NCBI GenBank assembly: GCA_029212415.1
Contig: JARGOF010000032.1
Location: 1 to 58,684, forward strand
Direction: 5' to 3'
Origin: Rhizobiaceae bacterium
Lineage (GTDB): Bacteria > Pseudomonadota > Alphaproteobacteria > Rhizobiales > Rhizobiaceae
DNA: 58,684 nt
The notes beneath the pieces are model-generated. The model searched no databases and was not told the origin of the DNA. It saw only the letters and a program-made list of their open reading frames with translations. The position numbers were made by a program, and so were the translations under genes. Of the stretch, positions 28,401-36,954 are shown piece after piece. Position 1 is the stretch's first letter. Every line of letters starts with the position of its first letter.

Positions 28401-30119
28401 AAGTCTGAGGAACGCAGCAGCGGAGTTGTCGCCGTCCGTCGACAGATCCACAGTTTGCATCTCAACTGACCGCACGCTGCTGACCAAATTTACGGCGCCC
28501 AATTCCAAGGCGGTCGATCGCACACCCATGGTTGATAGGGTTGAATCCTCTATCGTTGAAGAGAAAGCCGAGTCTGCGCCAAGAGACCCCTCCAAAAGCC
28601 CTCTTGAATCGTCTCCGACCGTGGAGATTTCGATACCGGTCAGGTCGGTCTCCATCGCTGTACCGTCTCCCAATCCGTCCACAAGCAATCCCGAACTGCG
28701 GTCGCCGCCGGTCGTGATGGTCGAATTCAGAAGTGTAACAGTGCGATTCGCTTCGTCAGCGCTGCCGACACTGCTATCGAGAAAAATACCGGGCGAATCG
28801 GAGCCGGTTGTAACCACAGAACTCTCTGCCAGAAAAACGGTATGCGCATAGTTCTCGCCATTCATGCGCTGGTGAACGGCGGACGAACCATCGCCATTCG
28901 TCGTCAAGGCCACATCGATGGCGGTAAGGTTATTGATGCTCCCCGAGCCCATTCGGGTCGCCAGAACGGGCGCATTGTCACCCGTTGTCATTGCCGACAG
29001 GCTTTCCAGCAAGACCAGCATGTCCGAACTTTCCGCAAAACAGAAATTCATTCCGGTCGACCAATTGCCCAAAGTGGCAAAACTGGAATTGGTGGATGAA
29101 AAAGAAAGGCTCGACTGGCCGCCGCCCAGCACATTGAACAGCGGTGAGAAATCGCCCTGAGTCTCAAACCCGGGCTCGGTGGCTATGTCCGGCGCGTCAT
29201 TGATATCAAAGGCAAATGTGGAATTGCCCGAATCCAGAATATTCACACCGGGCGCGTAATTGCCAATGGTTTGGATGACGGGACGATCTGCAGGACGTCC
29301 ATTGGATTCCAGAAGAAAGGCGCCGGACCCTCCAAGTGCAACATCGATCCCGGCGGACTGATTGCCACTGGTATCAATACCTGCTTCACTGAAGCCAACA
29401 GCGTGATGGCCACCACCAAGTTGAAGCGCGGCAGATCCTGTTCCCGTCGTCGAAATTCTGCCGTCACTCTCCAGATTGATTTCAGTGGCGTTTCCGGACC
29501 CTGCAACACGGAAACCCGGATTTTGATTGCCGCTGGTGACAATCGAGCCGCCATTGCGCACATTCAGCTGCACTGCGCTGCCGGATGGATGGCCAATCGC
29601 CGCCGCGCCATTGCTGTCTGATGTGACAAGAATGCCGTCGACCGTTTCGGTGATGGCGATGCTGGCGTTCAACAGGCTGCCGATTGTCGGTGCCGGCGCA
29701 TCTGGCAAGGGGTCAGAATTTTGATAGGCAATAACAGTCGCAGCCGCAAAGTCCGAGAGTTGGGCCTTTTTAACCGTTGCGGCATCATCAATCGCGTCAA
29801 TCGAGGTCAGCAAACCCGCAGCCGGATCGGGAGGCGTTGTCGTGACGGATGAATCGGCGTGCGCAGCAATGGACAGGAGACCGGCGGTGACGACCGCGCC
29901 CGGCAGGATGCGGATATAGGCCATATCAAGCACGATTGAACTGCTGGATGAAACCAGATGGCGATGCAGGTCGCGCAGATTGCGGACCGATCTCCCCCAA
30001 AGGACCCGACCTGCCTTATTGGCTGTCAAAATATGTCCGTTATACGCGGCCTGCAGGCTGCTCCGAGAGGGCAAATTGGAATAAGCACGGACTAAGAGAT
30101 TGGAACAGCGAAACGTCAT
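25437..30119 (-). CDS. large autotransporter (type Va) with repeat-rich passenger
   Basis: About 1560 residues. The ATG at 30119 has a GGGGG site; a TTG at 30143 and an ATG at 29924 just before the export signal are alternatives. Starting at 30119 gives an unusually long N-region of about 65 residues ahead of the hydrophobic signal (ILPGAVVTAGLLSIAAHA). The passenger carries 20 short repeats, then a beta-helix section with autotransporter-associated strands (LSGNGSISTLLNNGIFSPGG, LAVDITSAGTSDVINVTG). A roughly 280-residue C-terminal beta barrel ends in Phe-Arg-Phe, the usual outer-membrane assembly signal. Surface-exposed adhesin is the likely role, but no ligand can be named. Only one passenger Cys is seen. 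Confidence 0.9.
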   Translation of the reverse strand: MTFRCSNLLVRAYSNLPSRSSLQAAYNGHILTANKAGRVLWGRSVRNLRDLHRHLVSSSSSIVLDMAYIRILPGAVVTAGLLSIAAHADSSVTTTPPDPAAGLLTSIDAIDDAATVKKAQLSDFAAATVIAYQNSDPLPDAPAPTIGSLLNASIAITETVDGILVTSDSNGAAAIGHPSGSAVQLNVRNGGSIVTSGNQNPGFRVAGSGNATEINLESDGRISTTGTGSAALQLGGGHHAVGFSEAGIDTSGNQSAGIDVALGGSGAFLLESNGRPADRPVIQTIGNYAPGVNILDSGNSTFAFDINDAPDIATEPGFETQGDFSPLFNVLGGGQSSLSFSSTNSSFATLGNWSTGMNFCFAESSDMLVLLESLSAMTTGDNAPVLATRMGSGSINNLTAIDVALTTNGDGSSAVHQRMNGENYAHTVFLAESSVVTTGSDSPGIFLDSSVGSADEANRTVTLLNSTITTGGDRSSGLLVDGLGDGTAMETDLTGIEISTVGDDSRGLLEGSLGADSAFSSTIEDSTLSTMGVRSTALELGAVNLVSSVRSVEMQTVDLSTDGDNSAAAFLRLFPETPSGTPAGSTTVLHWDDVTLNTEGNSSPGLLIGATDIATGYGAGIDIMSMAMSGDNTNITTLGANAPGMIVHGFGDDVTNSDFTLSLENHTISTAGTYAFGMQLNISSGSATQLTSTTLLNQIDIDTQGALSFGLSLGNVTGFVGDSNTTSMTTFFDNVTIDTQGDFAIGFLLDPVGTDNVDFLATTTGDHTTITTSGRLAPGLVLGNGLGLSVEGTPTLPASISNLALSNLSITTSGMYSDALQLSSDTALTISSDVLGTAAPDGGIFAGTIDNFDGLVATGEGSRAVRNYGIIHGGDDGIILTPGTVGNFANDGTIMSTGAVALTYGLTDDLFELGPDGIVIGRVEAGLGTDTLVLGGDIPLPELDDDLFPDEGTFDHTLIDTQYVDFEQIVLNTYTHWELTGGDTALSLLPVSVERGVLIVNSNLTGLDVTTSGNGTLSGNGSISTLLNNGIFSPGGDGTIGTFGIANDMTLGGSGVLAVDITSAGTSDVINVTGVASLSGALVVNGIGYPAGYPGSQNYTIINADSVSGTFSNIYDNLPDVNVLATYNADNVVIGYTGAGSASDNSAPDRPDDNPLADVEADLRAAIEATDGAISIGEDEDGDTALLLETDWNETLASNAPDLPDTHQVFLSPDAVSDKSIYPNTLQAAGHAARLFADTVQRRAMLGALPDPSDTSASAEHAYGTSGNASATQRYSGWGSVLGSSTNVDAGAAVSGYESDTGGFALGGDAAFEAGNDSLMRLGFAFGNTQSNVTGGLSSADIGIWHIGAYGTFEKGSLIASAALTYGFGDYDISRVIPITGSPSALAQGDTDGNTFAVSLAASYDITDTIGLSQENNLRLAPIVRFDHVNAHLGGYTETGAGILNQSVSASDWSRSWAGVGIQVSAAYEMQSGMVIKPALEIRYDYAFGDDNALVNSAITGISSGNFTTPGAGEARNSLSLGAGMAVDFNANFSAHVQYNGSYSGSTDTHQASAGLTFRF
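27648..29543 (-). repeat. 20-copy passenger repeat of the autotransporter
   Basis: A motif of the form x-T-x-G-x-x-[S/A]-x-[G/A]-hydrophobic-x-hydrophobic recurs about every 25-50 residues. Examples are STVGDDSRGLLEG, NTEGNSSPGLLIG, TTLGANAPGMIVHG, DTQGALSFGLSLG and TTSGRLAPGLVLG. The copies are diverged in DNA, so this is an old protein repeat, probably one turn or pair of turns of a beta-helix. Confidence 0.85.
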
Positions 30120-30143
30120 TGGATACCCCCGCAAGAAATTCAA

Positions 30144-30670
30144 TCTTCGCGTTTATGAAGGACCTGTCCTACAAACGCAGCAGAAAAGGCCAGAATTCAT
30201 CCTCACCGCTGACCAGAATAGGACGACATTTGCTGAATCTGTCAAAATGAATTTTACCGGTTTTCCGGATTGAAAAATCGATGCGCTGAACGGCAATTAT
30301 CGCATTTACATCAAATGTAATGTTTTCATTGGTATTTTGCCGATACGCCCCGTGCGCGCACTCCCGATAAACGGGTGAAAATTTTCACTTTGAAAAACCG
30401 AGATGGCCCGGTCTACGGAGCATATTTCCGAGAGTTCCAAGCATTTTGGGCGGAAATCTGGCGACGCGACTCAATTATAGGTTTTACTGATTTGCAGGCT
30501 GGACATCTGTTGGTCGATGATGGGCGGGACCTGGCTGCGCGTTCATGACCCACAACGAAGAGGCTTTGCTGCTTTGTGTGTGGCACGTGGGCGGCCTGAT
30601 AAATGAACAGGCCTATACAGATCGGGTTATCATAGGGGCAGAGCGATCGTATTTGTCTGCCAATTGAGCA
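30144..30670. other. gene-free stretch between autotransporter and TRAP genes
   Basis: About 530 bp without a convincing gene. It contains the upstream region of the autotransporter and an operator-like dyad TTACAT-CAA-ATGTAA (30306-30320) in an AT-rich setting. The 3' end of the dctQ transcript also lies here; no strong terminator is visible. Confidence 0.45.
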
Positions 30671-31171
30671 TCAAAAGCCTTCATCTGCTCTTACAGGTTG
30701 GGATGGCTTGTGCTCTGGCAGGAAGAGGTTGAGCATGGCTTGCAGGGACATCGGGACAAAGCAGAAGGCTGGTGAAATCTTGAACAGCGTGTCCGGGATC
30801 TGGAAAACCGGTGTCTTCAATGCCAAAAATTCCCAGACATTCCCGATTTGAACCAATACGTAGATCGACAGGATGATCACCGAGACGTTGATGATTTTTT
30901 CACACAGGCGCTGCAAAGACGGAGCCATGATGTCCACAAGCGCCGTCACCACAATATGGCGGCGCTTGCGAAAAAGCACGAAAGACATGAGGAAAACGAT
31001 CCAGGTGATCGTCAACCGTGTCAACTCGGACGAACCAAGAACACCCTTTCCGAAGAAGTAGCGCATGATGACCTCTGACAGAACTCCGAGCACCAGGCAC
31101 AGCAAAAGCAGTTGCGAAATGCGCAGGTAAAATTTGCTGATCACTGCGAGGCAATTGTCAAAACGGTCCAT
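30671..31171 (-). CDS. dctQ: TRAP transporter small permease (DctQ)
   Basis: Small integral membrane subunit of a tripartite ATP-independent periplasmic transporter. 166 residues, four predicted helices (LLLLCLVLGVLSEVIMRYFF; LTITWIVFLMSFVLF; VSVIILSIYVLVQIG; and a C-terminal one). GGAG site upstream of the start. It follows dctP by 24 bp and is last in the transcription unit. Confidence 0.93.
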   Translation of the reverse strand: MDRFDNCLAVISKFYLRISQLLLLCLVLGVLSEVIMRYFFGKGVLGSSELTRLTITWIVFLMSFVLFRKRRHIVVTALVDIMAPSLQRLCEKIINVSVIILSIYVLVQIGNVWEFLALKTPVFQIPDTLFKISPAFCFVPMSLQAMLNLFLPEHKPSQPVRADEGF

Positions 31172-31195
31172 GTGTTACTTCTCCGGAGGGAAAAC

Positions 31196-32176
31196 CTACT
31201 GCAGAGCCTGAATGCCGTCGTAGAGGCCAGCGCCCCACAGACCTTCATTTTCCTGCTCGTGCGCTGCAGCCTTCAATTTCGCGGCAAAGGGTGCGCGATC
31301 GACGTCGAGGATTGTGGCCCCATCCGCTTCAAGTTTGCTGGCAACCGTCTTGGCGACTTCGCTTACCAATTCGGCCGAATAGTCTGCTGCGTCTGCGGCA
31401 GCCTGCAGCAAAAGGTCCTGGTCCGCAGTATCCAATTTGGCAAAGCGCGCGCCATTCATCGACACTGTGATGGAATCGTAGACATGTTCGGTCAGCGAAA
31501 CATAGGGGGCTGCCAGATGGAATTTTTGGCTCAAAATGGAATCATAGGGCGTTTCCATTGCGTCGGTCAGTCCGGTTTTCAGCGCCTGGAAACTCTCACC
31601 CCATGGCACTTGCGTCGGGTTCGCACCAAGGGTCGACCAGGTTTTGATAAATGACGGAATGCCAGGAACACGAAATTTAAGCCCGGCAAGGTCTTCCGGT
31701 GTGTGGATCGGCCTGGTCGAAACCACCATGCGCGGCAGTTTGCTCCAATTGCCTGCAAGCATCTTTACGCCGGACGTTTCATTGAGTTCGTCCTGCATCG
31801 CCTTTTGCAGATCAGAAGCCAGGAATGTCTGGAAATGCGCATTGTCGCGGAATGTGAAACCCCACGAGACAACGTTGAAATCATCGACGAAGTTGCCATA
31901 GTTAGACATTGATTCCACGACGAAATCCAGAACGCCGGCGCGCATTTGCTGGATGGCTTTTGCGCCCGAGCCGAGCTGTCCGGCGGGGAACACCTGAATA
32001 TCGATATCACCCTTGGAAAGTTCGCGCACCTTGTCGGAGAAATAGGTCGCCGTAAGACATGTGGTTGATGTCTCGGCGGATGGACATGCCAGACGATAGC
32101 TGGCGGCCTGGGCGACAGTCATTGACATCAGCAACGCCGCTGCGGTGATCGTCACGCGTTTGGTTTTCATTTTCAT
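31196..32176 (-). CDS. dctP: TRAP transporter substrate-binding protein (DctP)
   Basis: Periplasmic solute receptor, 326 residues from the ATG at 32176, which has a GGGAGG site (a longer frame to 32215 is unlikely). Signal peptide VTITAAALLMSMTVAQAAS. DctP-family markers: IDIQVFPAGQLGSGAKAIQQ, the Arg-containing LAGLKFRVPG block that usually binds a carboxylate, and WGESFQALKTGLTDAMETPY. The ligand is probably an organic acid but cannot be named. Confidence 0.93.
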   Translation of the reverse strand: MKMKTKRVTITAAALLMSMTVAQAASYRLACPSAETSTTCLTATYFSDKVRELSKGDIDIQVFPAGQLGSGAKAIQQMRAGVLDFVVESMSNYGNFVDDFNVVSWGFTFRDNAHFQTFLASDLQKAMQDELNETSGVKMLAGNWSKLPRMVVSTRPIHTPEDLAGLKFRVPGIPSFIKTWSTLGANPTQVPWGESFQALKTGLTDAMETPYDSILSQKFHLAAPYVSLTEHVYDSITVSMNGARFAKLDTADQDLLLQAAADAADYSAELVSEVAKTVASKLEADGATILDVDRAPFAAKLKAAAHEQENEGLWGAGLYDGIQALQ

Positions 32177-32215
32177 AGTAACCTCCCTTTTGAAGCTTTG
32201 GTTTTTCAGTTGCAT

Positions 32216-33496
32216 CTATCGTCCCTGCAAGAAATATTCGCCGGGAAAAAGAATAAGTTGCGGCACATAGGTGATCAGCATCAACACGGCCAGAATTGGG
32301 ATCAGAAACGGCAGGATGGCTCTTGCGGTCTCGATAAAGCGGACCTCGGCAATCTCGGTGACGATATAGAGGCACCAGCCAAGTGGCGGGGTGATCAGAC
32401 CGACGGTCAGGTTCAAGACGACAACGACACCCAGGTGAACGGGATCAACACCAAGCGACGTACCCATTCCCACCAGAGTGGGGGTAAAAATGACCAGGAT
32501 CGATGTCAGGCTCATGAATGTGCCAAGGATCAAAAGGATCACATTGACGGCCAGAAGAAACGCAATGTGACCATAGCCGGATTCAGCAAAGAAGGCGGCC
32601 ATCGCCTGCGGCAGTTGCTCGGTGGTGATGAGCCAGCCAAACAGCGACGACATGCCCAGGATAAACATGATCTGTGTTGTGGTGATCAAGGCTTCTTCAA
32701 GCATGGATCCCAGAGTCAACCATGTCAGATCACCATAGAGCGCTGAGACAATGCAGGCATAGGCAATCGCAATCACGCCTGCTTCTGTCGGGGTCACAAC
32801 GCCAAAGACCAATCCCGCAATGATGACGAAAGGCGTTGCAAGCGGCGGCGCATTGACGAGCAAGCTGCGCGCAATCTCGCGTAGCTTGGCCCGAGGCGCC
32901 GGCTCGACGCCCTCGCCCCTGGCTGCGAAATAGACATAAATCATCATGAACAGGCCCAGCAGGAGCCCGGGAATCAATCCACCAAGGAAAAGAGCAGGGA
33001 TCGATACATCAGACATTGACCCGTAAAGAACCATCAGGATGGATGGCGGAATAATCGGCCCGATGCAGCTGGAAGCTGCCGTCACCGCAGCGCTGAAGGC
33101 CGGTGTATAACCGGCATTGATCATCGCCTTGATCTCTATGCGTCCCAAACCTGCGGCATCGGCCACAGCTGAACCGGAAATTCCGGCAAACAGCAGGCTG
33201 GATAGAATATTCACATGCGCCATGCCACCGCGGATATGACCGACAAGCAAAGAGGCAAAATGGAATATGCGTATGGTGATGCCGCCGACATTCATGATCT
33301 CGCCGGCCAGGACAAAAAACGGAATTGCCAGCAGTGTTCCGCCCCCCAGGCTTTCAACCATCGAGAATATGAAAATTGCCGGCGATACATCACCGAGCAA
33401 AATATAGATGATCGAAGCAAATCCCATCGCCAGCGCAACAGGTGTGCCAATCGCCATGAAGAATGCAAAGGAAACGAGCAGCGCGCCAAAAGCCAT
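32216..33496 (-). CDS. dctM: TRAP transporter large permease (DctM)
   Basis: 426 residues, twelve or so membrane helices, the sodium-driven transport subunit. Opens FGALLVSFAFFMAIGTPVALAMGF; contains GISGSAVADAAGLGRIEIKAM and IGPIIPPSILMVLYG, both typical DctM signatures. It starts 2 bp after the FAD oxidoreductase stop region, so translation is likely coupled. The order M-P-Q is unusual for TRAP operons, which are more often P-Q-M. Confidence 0.95.
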   Translation of the reverse strand: MAFGALLVSFAFFMAIGTPVALAMGFASIIYILLGDVSPAIFIFSMVESLGGGTLLAIPFFVLAGEIMNVGGITIRIFHFASLLVGHIRGGMAHVNILSSLLFAGISGSAVADAAGLGRIEIKAMINAGYTPAFSAAVTAASSCIGPIIPPSILMVLYGSMSDVSIPALFLGGLIPGLLLGLFMMIYVYFAARGEGVEPAPRAKLREIARSLLVNAPPLATPFVIIAGLVFGVVTPTEAGVIAIAYACIVSALYGDLTWLTLGSMLEEALITTTQIMFILGMSSLFGWLITTEQLPQAMAAFFAESGYGHIAFLLAVNVILLILGTFMSLTSILVIFTPTLVGMGTSLGVDPVHLGVVVVLNLTVGLITPPLGWCLYIVTEIAEVRFIETARAILPFLIPILAVLMLITYVPQLILFPGEYFLQGR

Positions 33497-33497
33497 G

Positions 33498-34817
33498 TCA
33501 GGATCCCAAATAGGCGTTTGCGGCCAGCAACCGCGATTGCAGACTGGTCACATCGATACGGCGGATTTCGCCCTGTCTGTCTTCTGCCGCCATGGCAGCG
33601 CCCAACCCTGCTGCATGCCCCATGGCCATCGCTGTGGGCATGACCCTGAGCGCAGCAAAGGCCTCATGCGTCGCCGAAATACCGCGTCCAGCAGTCAGCA
33701 CATTGCGCAACCCATGGGGAATCAGCGCCCGAAAGGGGATGTTATAGTGGTGATCCTCGTCAAATTCGATGAATGTGATGTCGGTCCCGTTCGGCTTGTG
33801 CACATCAATCGGATAGGCACCAGCCGCGACCGTATCGGCGAATCGAACACCGCTGGTAATATCTTCGCGCGTGATCACATAGTCACCACGCACACGGCGC
33901 GTGTCGCGAATGCCAAGTTGCGGCGCAAAGGCCGACAGGCGCGCTGCTTCACAGCCGGGCAGATTCGCGGTGAGAAAACGCGAAATGTCCAAAGCCTGAC
34001 GTCTGCCTTCGATCTCGCCGGAACTCACGGAGAAAGGATCGTCCGGATCAACAACCACACGCGAAATATTGAACCAGGCTGCGTCGCCACCGGGAACGCG
34101 TGAATAGTGCAAAGCGGCCCGCGGCAGAACGCCTTCTTCCAATCCCCGACGAACGATGCGGTCGCGATCCTCGCGCGTGATTTTTTCCAGCGCATCAAAA
34201 CGAACCGGTGCCATGGCAAACATCATGGTGCCCGGTTGCAACGCCTGCCCTTGCTCGAGCGCAAGAAATGTTCCGCCGGCCAAAGTGATCAGATTCATAT
34301 CGCCGGACGCATCAACAAATGTATTTGCATGCAGGTCCAGCTGTGTCCCTGCACACCAGACCTTGACCGCCGTAACACGCTCATCAGCCAATTCGGTTGC
34401 GATGGTGACGGACTTGAACAGGATATGGACGCCAGCCTCCAGCAACATCTGGTCAAGGACGACTTTGAGGATCTCCGCATGGTACTCGATGCGGTTCATC
34501 ACATGGCCGGTAGACATGACGAATGTGCCAAGCGCATTGCAACCACCCTCTTGGCGCAAACGCGACACGATATCGGCTGCCACGCCTTCTACAACCGTGC
34601 GACCCGAGCGGGTTTGCCAACCGACGAACTGGCCGACCATACCAGCGGTGGCAGCGCCACCCAGGAAGGCGTTCTGTTCGATCAAAAGGACGCGGGCGCC
34701 GGCACGCGCCGCAGAGAGCGCCGCTGCGCAGCCCGACATTCCACCGCCAACAACAATGACGTCATAGGCTTTTTCGATGGCTTCTGTGGATCTGATCTGT
34801 GCGCCGCAATCCGGCAT
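33498..34817 (-). CDS. FAD-dependent oxidoreductase (FAD_oxidored family)
   Basis: 439 residues from the ATG at 34817 (GGGGAG site); an upstream ATG/GTG at 34838 is possible. The N-terminal dinucleotide-binding fold is YDVIVVGGGMSGCAAALSAA with a closing Glu in LLIEQ. GGAATAGMVGQFVGW follows, as in the PF12831 group. A second FAD contact is in ITFIEFDEDHHYNIPFRALI and LTAGRGISATHEAFAALRV near the C-terminus. The cytoplasmic reaction is unknown. It heads the TRAP operon, so it probably acts on the imported compound. Confidence 0.88.
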   Translation of the reverse strand: MPDCGAQIRSTEAIEKAYDVIVVGGGMSGCAAALSAARAGARVLLIEQNAFLGGAATAGMVGQFVGWQTRSGRTVVEGVAADIVSRLRQEGGCNALGTFVMSTGHVMNRIEYHAEILKVVLDQMLLEAGVHILFKSVTIATELADERVTAVKVWCAGTQLDLHANTFVDASGDMNLITLAGGTFLALEQGQALQPGTMMFAMAPVRFDALEKITREDRDRIVRRGLEEGVLPRAALHYSRVPGGDAAWFNISRVVVDPDDPFSVSSGEIEGRRQALDISRFLTANLPGCEAARLSAFAPQLGIRDTRRVRGDYVITREDITSGVRFADTVAAGAYPIDVHKPNGTDITFIEFDEDHHYNIPFRALIPHGLRNVLTAGRGISATHEAFAALRVMPTAMAMGHAAGLGAAMAAEDRQGEIRRIDVTSLQSRLLAANAYLGS

Positions 34818-34896
34818 CGCCCGCTCCCCTGGACACAAGTAGCGCGTTTTTATTTGAACCCGGGACGCAAGACCATTAACATCTGCTATCGCCTCC

Positions 34897-34911
34897 TTAA
34901 CGTTTGGTTAA
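34897..34911. promoter_or_regulatory. LysR-type operator (T-N11-A dyad)
   Basis: TTAAC-GTTTG-GTTAA is a perfect inverted repeat that fits the LysR T-N11-A rule. It lies 5 bp upstream of the regulator's start and about 80 bp upstream of the divergent FAD gene, so it could serve autorepression and activation of the operon. Confidence 0.65.
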
Positions 34912-34916
34912 ACGCC

Positions 34917-35819
34917 ATGATTTCGATCCGACAGGTAGAAGTGATCCGTGCAGTTCTTCTGGCGCGCTCCGTTTCCGGGGCAGCACAGCTTCTCAACGTG
35001 TCCGCTGCGGCGGTCAGCCGTATGTTGCGCCACACCGAGACACATATCGGCTTTGCGCTTTTCTCACGCACGTCAAAGGGTTTCATTCCGACACCTGAGG
35101 CCAATGCCCTGATGGAAGACCTGGAATCCGTCCATTCGGGGCTCAGCAGAATTCAGGCTCGCCTTGCTCAACGCGAGCGGACAGATGTGTCATTGCGATT
35201 TGGCACATCGCCCGGGCTCGGGCTCAGCCTGGCACCCAAATCACTTGCAGAAATGCAGCGACGTGTGCCTCGATTTCACTTTGAACTGGCTGTTGTGCAT
35301 ATCAAGGAGATCCTGCCGCAACTGGAATTTCGGCAGTTGGACTTTGCGCTCACGATCTATGACATTGACGATCCCCGATTGAGCACCCGCAGGCTGGCCG
35401 AGGCTCCTTTGGTGTGTCTCATGTCAGAGAACCACCCATTGAGTGGCCGTAAAGAGGTCACATTGGAGGAGATTGCCGCCCATCCGCTTGTGGGCTACGA
35501 TCCCCTGTCTTTTCAGCAACAGCTGATTGACGAATTGTTTCAGAATCGCGGATTGAAGCCGGAGTACCGAGCCCGCTGTCGCCTGATGAACTCGGCATGC
35601 GCTCTGGTCCAGGAAAACCTCGGCCTGACGCTTCTGGACCAATTCACGGTTTACACTCGCCTGCCCGCCGGCACCACAATGGCCCGTCTGGATCTGGACT
35701 ACCGTTTCCCCCTGAACGTCATCACCATGAAAGATGCACCACCTTCGCGCGATGCGGAACGCTACTTTGCAGAAGTGGAACGCGTGATCAACATGGGCCC
35801 CATTGCAGACCAGATGTGA
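34917..35819 (+). CDS. LysR-family transcriptional regulator
   Basis: 300 residues from the ATG at 34917; the same frame is open far upstream over the FAD gene, but the HTH homology begins here. The winged helix-turn-helix is at residues 4-62 (IRQVEVIRAVLLARSVSGAA, then NVSAAAVSRMLRHTETHIGF). The effector-binding domain fills the rest (LRFGTSPGLGLSLAPK, PLVCLMSENHPLSG, LGLTLLDQF). Divergent from the FAD-TRAP operon, so it is probably its regulator, with the substrate or its product as inducer. Confidence 0.93.
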   Translation: MISIRQVEVIRAVLLARSVSGAAQLLNVSAAAVSRMLRHTETHIGFALFSRTSKGFIPTPEANALMEDLESVHSGLSRIQARLAQRERTDVSLRFGTSPGLGLSLAPKSLAEMQRRVPRFHFELAVVHIKEILPQLEFRQLDFALTIYDIDDPRLSTRRLAEAPLVCLMSENHPLSGRKEVTLEEIAAHPLVGYDPLSFQQQLIDELFQNRGLKPEYRARCRLMNSACALVQENLGLTLLDQFTVYTRLPAGTTMARLDLDYRFPLNVITMKDAPPSRDAERYFAEVERVINMGPIADQM

Positions 35820-35959
35820 GACAGACAAAGACGTCCCTGATGACAGGTCAAAGGGCACTGGCAACACCAGCGCTGATCAGAAAAACCATCAGGAGGGCAG
35901 ACCGCGTGACCATTCTCACCAAGAACGCTTGGGAATTTGTCGATCAGCAAAGTCCAAAA

Positions 35960-36046
35960 TGGTGCGGTCGAGAAGACTCGAACTTCCACGGGAGTTACCC
36001 CACAGCGACCTCAACGCTGCGCGTCTACCAATTCCGCCACGACCGC
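35960..36046 (-). tRNA. tRNA-Leu (anticodon GAG)
   Basis: 87-nt class II tRNA on the minus strand with encoded CCA. Acceptor stem GCGGTCG/CGACCGC, anticodon arm GCAGCGTTGAGGTCGCTGT (GAG, reads CUC/CUU), a long variable arm (TGGGGTAACTCCCG) and T-arm GAAGTTCGAGTCTTC. Confidence 0.97.
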
Positions 36047-36241
36047 ACGCAGTAGAAGCCGTTACCGGCGAGCGGCATGTACCAAATCGCCATCACACAC
36101 ACAAGGGCTTGTGATGCTTTTTTATCCTTCTTTGTCACATCGGGGAAAATTGAAGTCTGCGAGGGGCTTAGTTCCAACCTTGCGCTGGCGACCTGCATGC
36201 GCCACATAGGATTTGGAACAACGGGTCAAGAGCACGAGACA

Positions 36242-36952
36242 ATGCAACGAGACGAGATGGAAAGCGGATTTTTTTCAGCAGCAGGCTCTGCGCCCGTGCG
36301 GTGGCAGGTTGCTGAAGGACGGGTTGATTATCCCGATGCAGTTGCCTTCATGGAAGCGCGCGTGGCGGCCATTCGTGACGGCACGGAAGACGAACTTGTC
36401 TGGCTGGTGGAACATCCGCCGCTCTACACGGCAGGCACCAGCGCAGACGAACAGGATCTTTTGACACCGGAACGGTTTCCCGTGTTCAAGACCGGTCGCG
36501 GCGGCGAATATACCTATCATGGGCCTGGCCAGCGCGTGGCCTATGTCATGCTCGACCTGAAGCGGCGGCGTTGTGATGTGCGTGCTTTCGTTTCCTCCCT
36601 TGAGGCCTGGATCATCGCAACATTGGCGGACATGAACGTAAAGGGCGAGCGCCGCGAAGACAGGGTCGGCGTATGGGTGGTGCGGCCGGAACGCCCGCCC
36701 CTGCCCGACGGATCACCCGCCGAGGACAAGATAGCGGCGATCGGCATCCGTTTGCGCCGATGGGTGAGCTTTCACGGCATATCGATCAACGTCGAGCCCG
36801 ACCTCGATCATTTTACCGGGATCGTTCCCTGCGGCGTGACAGCGCATGGCGTCACCAGTCTTGTCGATCTGGGTTTGCCAGTGAGCATGGAAGACACGGA
36901 CCTGGCGCTGCGTTCAGCATTTGAACGGGTATTTGGCCCTACAAGCACCTGA
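36242..36952 (+). CDS. lipB: octanoyltransferase
   Basis: Moves octanoyl groups from acyl-carrier protein to lipoate-dependent enzymes. 236 residues from the ATG at 36242; 36257 is an alternative, and the open frame extends to 36077 without homology. Family motifs: [17 protein letters not shown], the [12 protein letters not shown] substrate loop, the [17 protein letters not shown] block with the catalytic Lys, and the catalytic Cys in [15 protein letters not shown] Pro-rich insertion ([14 protein letters not shown]) precedes the Lys. It converges on the channel gene with a 2-bp gap. Confidence 0.95.
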   Translation: MQRDEMESGFFSAAGSAPVRWQVAEGRVDYPDAVAFMEARVAAIRDGTEDELVWLVEHPPLYTAGTSADEQDLLTPERFPVFKTGRGGEYTYHGPGQRVAYVMLDLKRRRCDVRAFVSSLEAWIIATLADMNVKGERREDRVGVWVVRPERPPLPDGSPAEDKIAAIGIRLRRWVSFHGISINVEPDLDHFTGIVPCGVTAHGVTSLVDLGLPVSMEDTDLALRSAFERVFGPTST

Positions 36953-36954
36953 CT

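Noticed and set aside
27648-29543. Possible CRISPR-like array
   Set aside because: The periodic signal is a protein repeat in an open frame; DNA copies are diverged and spacing is irregular.
34107-34916. N-terminal extension of the LysR frame by 270 codons
   Set aside because: The extra part is antisense to the FAD oxidoreductase and the HTH homology starts at 34917.
36077-36241. N-terminal extension of LipB by 55 codons
   Set aside because: The extension has no LipB homology and begins just after tRNA-Leu; a start at 36242 matches the family.
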